Below, piece after piece: positions 14,309 to 17,460 of a stretch of DNA of 17,460 bases. Location: contig PBPH01000103.1 in assembly GCA_002725475.1 (NCBI GenBank), positions 1 to 17,460 on the forward strand, given 5' to 3'. Made by a program: the position numbers and the translations under genes. The stretch comes from Methanobacteriota archaeon (GTDB lineage Archaea; Thermoplasmatota; Poseidoniia; Poseidoniales; Thalassarchaeaceae). The notes below the pieces were generated by a model. That model was not told the DNA's origin and made no database searches. It saw only the letters and a list, made by a program, of their open reading frames with translations. Numbering within the stretch: position 1 is the first letter of the stretch; each line of letters starts with the position of its first letter.

Positions 14309-14326
14309 TGACATTAACAAATGTCA
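14309..14326. repeat. Inverted repeat between rpoD and pantoate kinase
   Basis: TGACATT and AATGTCA form a perfect 7-base stem around a 4-base loop (AACA), starting 2 bases after the rpoD stop. There is no T-run after it, so it is a poor intrinsic terminator. It could be an mRNA processing or stability element, or an operator before the kinase gene. Confidence 0.45.
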
Positions 14327-14345
14327 GTGCCAAAGGTGGTCTTTG

Positions 14346-15329
14346 ATGACTGCTGTTAGTGGAAGTGCATCATCATCAGGTCACATTACACTATTATTCA
14401 GTATTCTTGATGATTCAAATGATTTGTTAGAACAAGGTAGCCGTGGTATTGGAATTTGTATAGATACCAACGAGCCAACCTGTACTGTAACTGTAGAAGG
14501 AACACATCAAGATGTTGCTGTATCATCTAAAGAGGAACAAAAAATACTTCCACTTCACGAAACAGTAATGGAAGAATTGAGAAATTATTGCCCAGAAATA
14601 GATGATTATGTTTGGCAAATCAATCAACATTGTACACTACCTCAACAACAAGGATTTGGTTTATCTGCCGCAGGGGCACTTGCCAGCACTCTAGCATTTC
14701 AAAAAGCACTTGGAGTGAAAATGAGTATAGCACACCCACGTTCTTTCCACATCGCTCATATTGTTGAGAGAAAGATGTCGGGTGGATTGGGTGATGTGTC
14801 CGCACTTTGGTCTGGAGGCGTGGATCTTCGAAGAGAACCAGGATGTCCAACGTTGTCTAATAAATACGGAGGACCAGGTCAAGTAGAATCGTGGAATCAT
14901 AATTTTTCATTATTAGTGGCTTGGAGGAACAGAAAAACTAGACACACATCATCATATATTGATGACCCGGAATGGAAAGTAAGGATAAGATTGTGTGGAG
15001 AAGAGGCGATATCTCCACTACTTTTAGGAAGTTGGAATTCAAGTCGATGGAAGGAGATTATAGCAGCCAGTACATCGTTTGCAACAAAGTCAGAATTGGC
15101 ATCAGACGCTGGGCGTGCAGATTTACTAAATATTGCAAATGTAGCAATAAGAGAATTAAAAATAGATGCCACGCCACTTTTATGCATGCTTGGTGAAAGT
15201 GTAGCAATATTTCCTAATAATATTGAGTTAGGGATATCTATTCACGATTTGGAACTAATACGAGAAAAATTAGAGAAAGCTGAATTACAAAGTTGTATAG
15301 TAAGTCTATCAAATGAAACGTTAAGATAA
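14346..15329 (+). CDS. Pantoate kinase (GHMP family, archaeal CoA biosynthesis)
   Basis: A GHMP-superfamily kinase that should phosphorylate pantoate to 4-phosphopantoate using ATP, the step archaea use with phosphopantothenate synthetase in place of bacterial PanC/PanK. Evidence: the N-terminal substrate-side motif SASSSGHITLLF; the GHMP ATP-binding loop PQQQGFGLSAAGALASTLAF (99-118); and ERKMSGGLGDVSALWSGGVD followed by RREPGCP (about 141-168), which matches the pantoate kinase pattern of AE-x-x-GLGDV-x-GGxxxRxxPG. The length (327) is typical. AGGTGG lies 6 bases before the ATG at 14346, so I prefer this over the TTG one codon earlier. It follows rpoD by 39 bases, where many archaea have rpl18e. 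Its stop abuts the convergent nuclease gene with no gap. Confidence 0.82.
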   Translation: MTAVSGSASSSGHITLLFSILDDSNDLLEQGSRGIGICIDTNEPTCTVTVEGTHQDVAVSSKEEQKILPLHETVMEELRNYCPEIDDYVWQINQHCTLPQQQGFGLSAAGALASTLAFQKALGVKMSIAHPRSFHIAHIVERKMSGGLGDVSALWSGGVDLRREPGCPTLSNKYGGPGQVESWNHNFSLLVAWRNRKTRHTSSYIDDPEWKVRIRLCGEEAISPLLLGSWNSSRWKEIIAASTSFATKSELASDAGRADLLNIANVAIRELKIDATPLLCMLGESVAIFPNNIELGISIHDLELIREKLEKAELQSCIVSLSNETLR

Positions 15330-16304
15330 TCATTCATCGCTGTTCATTATTGAAGTATCAAGTGGTGATTGGTCTAGCATTAATACCCCAGGGATGGTCA
15401 AACCATCGCAAAAACTGTGTCGATATACGATTGCCCCTGAACCCCATTCGTCGATATACCGATTCATTTGTTTCTTCGTTTTCCTCTTTGTAAATGACAA
15501 ATTTGCTCCATAGAAATTCTTTGCATCAATCCAAGCAACCGGCTCTCCATTTATTTCTAAATGATCTAAAATTAGAAAATCAGGAGTATTTACTGGTCTC
15601 CCATGTTCTTTTTGTTGTTCTTTAAGCAGGTCTTCTTGTCTTCTGTAATTTATCCCGTGATGGTCAAGGTAGTTACCTACAACAAGTTCAAACAAATCGG
15701 CTTTGATTGCTGTTTCTCCTTGGTTAACGTTAGTAACGCGATCTTTCTCTTCTGCGTCTTTAAATTCAGTAGCATCTCTTCCTGGCATTTTCTTTTCTGG
15801 TTGTCTAAGCGCGTCTCTAATCCTTACTTTGGACCAACCACGTGAAGTTAAAATGGCTCTGAAAATTGCTACAGGGGGAAAGTCAAATCTTTTTGATAGT
15901 TGAAGCACAGACTCTCCATTATCATATCTTCTTCGTAGCATATTTGCTCGTGCCATCATTTTATGGTGGCCATAAACAGCCTTTTCTTGCATCAAAGCTT
16001 TACGTAGTGAAAGACCTTGATCTACCGTTACTTTGTGCGGCTCCAATCTTTTTGCAATTTTTCCGACATTATCATCATCAAGAAACCCCCATTCTCCTGG
16101 AATGGTGACCAAGTCACACATCTTTCTCTCTACATTTACGCGAATAGGATTTGTAGGCCACTTAATTGAAATCTCAGTTGGTTTTGAATCTAGGTTACTT
16201 GGGAAACCCAATGGAACAGGTGTTTGGCCAAATCTGGATTTGGCTCTTTTTCTTGCTTCATCGAGGCGTTCCGAACGTTGATTTTTTCTGTTGTTTCTGC
16301 TCAC
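15330..16304 (-). CDS. CDIN1/C15orf41-like (TPD domain) putative PD-(D/E)XK nuclease
   Basis: A 324-residue protein with a basic N-terminus, a helical DNA-binding-like middle (about 100-170; LSKRFDFPPVAIFRAIL and IRDALRQPEKK) and a C-terminal nuclease-like domain (about 200-310). The latter has Glu206, TPDFL (Asp242), WIDAKNF (Asp260, Lys262) and QMNRY (279-283, the QxxxY motif), then EWGSGAIVYRHSFCDGL. From memory, human CDIN1 (C15orf41), mutated in congenital dyserythropoietic anaemia type I, aligns along the whole length, including LANEVDYAPSLMARLIL, TPDFIL and WIESK. A metal-dependent nuclease or DNA-binding role is likely; the substrate is unknown. The start is GTG, with an in-frame stop directly before it. 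It lies 67 bases after LeuRS on the same strand. Confidence 0.75.
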   Translation of the reverse strand: MSRNNRKNQRSERLDEARKRAKSRFGQTPVPLGFPSNLDSKPTEISIKWPTNPIRVNVERKMCDLVTIPGEWGFLDDDNVGKIAKRLEPHKVTVDQGLSLRKALMQEKAVYGHHKMMARANMLRRRYDNGESVLQLSKRFDFPPVAIFRAILTSRGWSKVRIRDALRQPEKKMPGRDATEFKDAEEKDRVTNVNQGETAIKADLFELVVGNYLDHHGINYRRQEDLLKEQQKEHGRPVNTPDFLILDHLEINGEPVAWIDAKNFYGANLSFTKRKTKKQMNRYIDEWGSGAIVYRHSFCDGLTIPGVLMLDQSPLDTSIMNSDE

Positions 16305-16315
16305 TTATATCGTGC

Positions 16316-16327
16316 GAGTGGCCACTC
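16316..16327. promoter_or_regulatory. Perfect palindrome GAGTGGCCACTC before the CDIN1-like gene
   Basis: A 12-base palindrome without a spacer, 11 bases upstream of the GTG start in the 67-base gap after LeuRS. A TATA-like GTATATT (about 16360-16366, minus strand) lies further upstream, which would place the palindrome just after the transcription start: a suitable site for a repressor dimer. The gap also holds a 16-codon frame (ATG at 16355) whose TAA directly precedes the GTG. Confidence 0.4.
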
Positions 16328-16371
16328 CCTTTTCAACCTCAGGATTGAGAGTCATTGAATATACCAATAGT

Positions 16372-17460
16372 TCAAAGATAAGCAATTCCAGGCTCGCATG
16401 GAAATGCGAATTTTGCTTTTCCTCCGACATCTTCCCCATCTCCGGAGAGATAAATATTGACATCATCGACACCCAATTCGGCACCTATGAAATCAATCAC
16501 ATCTTGTAGGATTTCAACTTCATTGAGGTTTGCTTTCAATACATTTCTTTCACTAGGAGACCATCGATACAATTGTTTCATAATACGTTTCCATGCACCA
16601 GGTATTAGGCTCCTAATATTATCATCTTGAGCGAAAGGTCTTGACATGATTTCACCCATCGCTTTTTTCATTGGGAAATCACTTTCAAGCAACTCTATTC
16701 CTACACGCACTAGTTTTCCTTTCCACGCTTCTGAACACTGGATTGTAACAGATTTAGCACCTGCTTCTAGGTGGCGTTCCGCTAGGTCTTTCATCTGTCT
16801 TCCTTGATCTATAATTGAGTGAATAAACAACTCTCTCTCAAGTATATTAGTTTCATCGATTACATTATTTTCAAGTTCTATGATATGTGAAGCAACGAGA
16901 TCAATTCCACCAGCAGATTGCCATAATTCCTCAGCCATATGGGGGGTGGCTGGATGTAATATTTCAGCCCAATCAAGCAGAAGTGAGCGAGCAAGCTCTC
17001 CATTTTTTCCTCCTCTTCTTTGATACCAAATTAAATCGGAGTATATTTCGTAGTGACTAATCATGACAGCAGCCCTTAGATCCACATCTTCCATTGCAGA
17101 AATCCATTCATGTTTTCGTGCGTTAAATCGAGCGGTTAGCCAGCCATCAACATCGGATTTTTCATTGTCCCAAGAGAGAATGTCTCTAGAGAGATTCCAT
17201 ATTGCTTTCATTTGTCTATTACATGCTTCTGCAGCGGTATCCGACCAATCCATTCCAGCGGTTGGTTGAGCTGCAAAGAGAATGAATAGACGAACAGTAT
17301 CAGCGCCAAATTTCTCTACCATAGAAACAGGACTTACTGTATTACCTAGTGATTTACTCATCTTTACACTTCTTTCACTCAAATCCCCCCCACAATGAGG
17401 GCACATCTTTCCTCTTTCAGAGGTGTGATGGGTAACATTGCAAGATTTACAATATGGTGC
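16372..17460 (-). CDS. leuS: Leucyl-tRNA synthetase, C-terminal part (cut by the right edge)
   Basis: The last 362 residues of a class I aminoacyl-tRNA synthetase; the frame continues to the window edge, so the catalytic Rossmann start and HIGH motif are outside. KMSKSLGN is followed by MVEKFGADTVRLFILFAAQP, a LeuRS-like pattern, then the helical anticodon domain (DLIWYQRRGG, LHPATPHMAEELW). The C-terminal extension contains VTIQCSEAWK and ends KAKFAFPCEPGIAYL, like the KAxxAxPGKPAIxx end of archaeal LeuRS. Just before KMSKS is a Cys4 knuckle, YCKSC-x13-CPHC, a likely zinc ribbon. It charges tRNA-Leu in the cytoplasm. It lies upstream of the CDIN1-like gene with a 67-base gap. Ile- or Val-specific enzymes are less likely given the C-terminus. 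Confidence 0.85.
   Translation of the reverse strand, partial: APYCKSCNVTHHTSERGKMCPHCGGDLSERSVKMSKSLGNTVSPVSMVEKFGADTVRLFILFAAQPTAGMDWSDTAAEACNRQMKAIWNLSRDILSWDNEKSDVDGWLTARFNARKHEWISAMEDVDLRAAVMISHYEIYSDLIWYQRRGGKNGELARSLLLDWAEILHPATPHMAEELWQSAGGIDLVASHIIELENNVIDETNILERELFIHSIIDQGRQMKDLAERHLEAGAKSVTIQCSEAWKGKLVRVGIELLESDFPMKKAMGEIMSRPFAQDDNIRSLIPGAWKRIMKQLYRWSPSERNVLKANLNEVEILQDVIDFIGAELGVDDVNIYLSGDGEDVGGKAKFAFPCEPGIAYL

Noticed and set aside
14309..14326. Hairpin after rpoD as an intrinsic terminator
   Set aside because: The stem is AT-rich, no T-run follows, and the next gene has its own Shine-Dalgarno close by, suggesting read-through.
1..17460. CRISPR arrays, insertion sequences, phage or toxin-antitoxin genes
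   Set aside because: No regularly spaced repeats, transposase or integrase motifs, or small paired genes were found; the region looks like core chromosome with a few lineage-specific genes.

Overview
The window looks like chromosomal DNA of a low-GC archaeon. The strongest evidence is the archaeal-type run uS13 - uS4 - uS11 - RNA polymerase subunit D, followed by a GHMP-family pantoate kinase (the archaeal CoA route), an archaeal-like LeuRS C-terminus and a homologue of the CDIN1/TPD nuclease family. Gene content, the large lineage-specific membrane protein and the mix of Shine-Dalgarno-led and apparently leaderless genes would fit a marine Thermoplasmatota-type archaeon (Poseidoniia, Marine Group II/III). 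That placement is an inference; no 16S or other marker was available.

Layout. (1) 1-534, plus: a two-CBS-domain protein. (2) 537-4561, minus: a probable three-gene unit read pckA -> GlmU-like left-handed beta-helix protein -> GlmM-like phosphohexomutase. It links phosphoenolpyruvate formation to amino-sugar phosphates. (3) 4562-4663: divergent intergenic region. (4) 4664-10330, plus: three membrane or envelope genes, namely a DUF4126 protein, a 1353-residue polytopic protein I do not recognise, and a membrane-anchored extracytoplasmic protein ending in an FKBP-like domain. (5) 10377-11660, plus: a class I methyltransferase of the 'THUMP-like' type. (6) 11661-11794: a regulatory region with a perfect palindrome and a GC-rich leader containing two adjacent perfect hairpins. 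(7) 11795-15329, plus: rps13-rps4-rps11-rpoD and pantoate kinase, tightly spaced with clear Shine-Dalgarno sequences inside the unit. (8) 15330-17460, minus: LeuRS (5' end beyond the right edge), then the CDIN1/TPD-like nuclease. No tRNA, rRNA, CRISPR array or insertion sequence was seen.

The most notable items are the structured leader in front of rps13 (the operon encodes S4, and the bacterial alpha operon is controlled by S4 at the same gene), the duplicated CPEC-x9-CxxC module in RpoD, the archaeal CDIN1/TPD nuclease, the tethered FKBP-like protein beside the giant membrane protein, and GC-rich patches at the 5' ends of most apparent transcription units. None is a demonstrated new system. 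All comparisons to families are from memory and motif reading, not from database searches.
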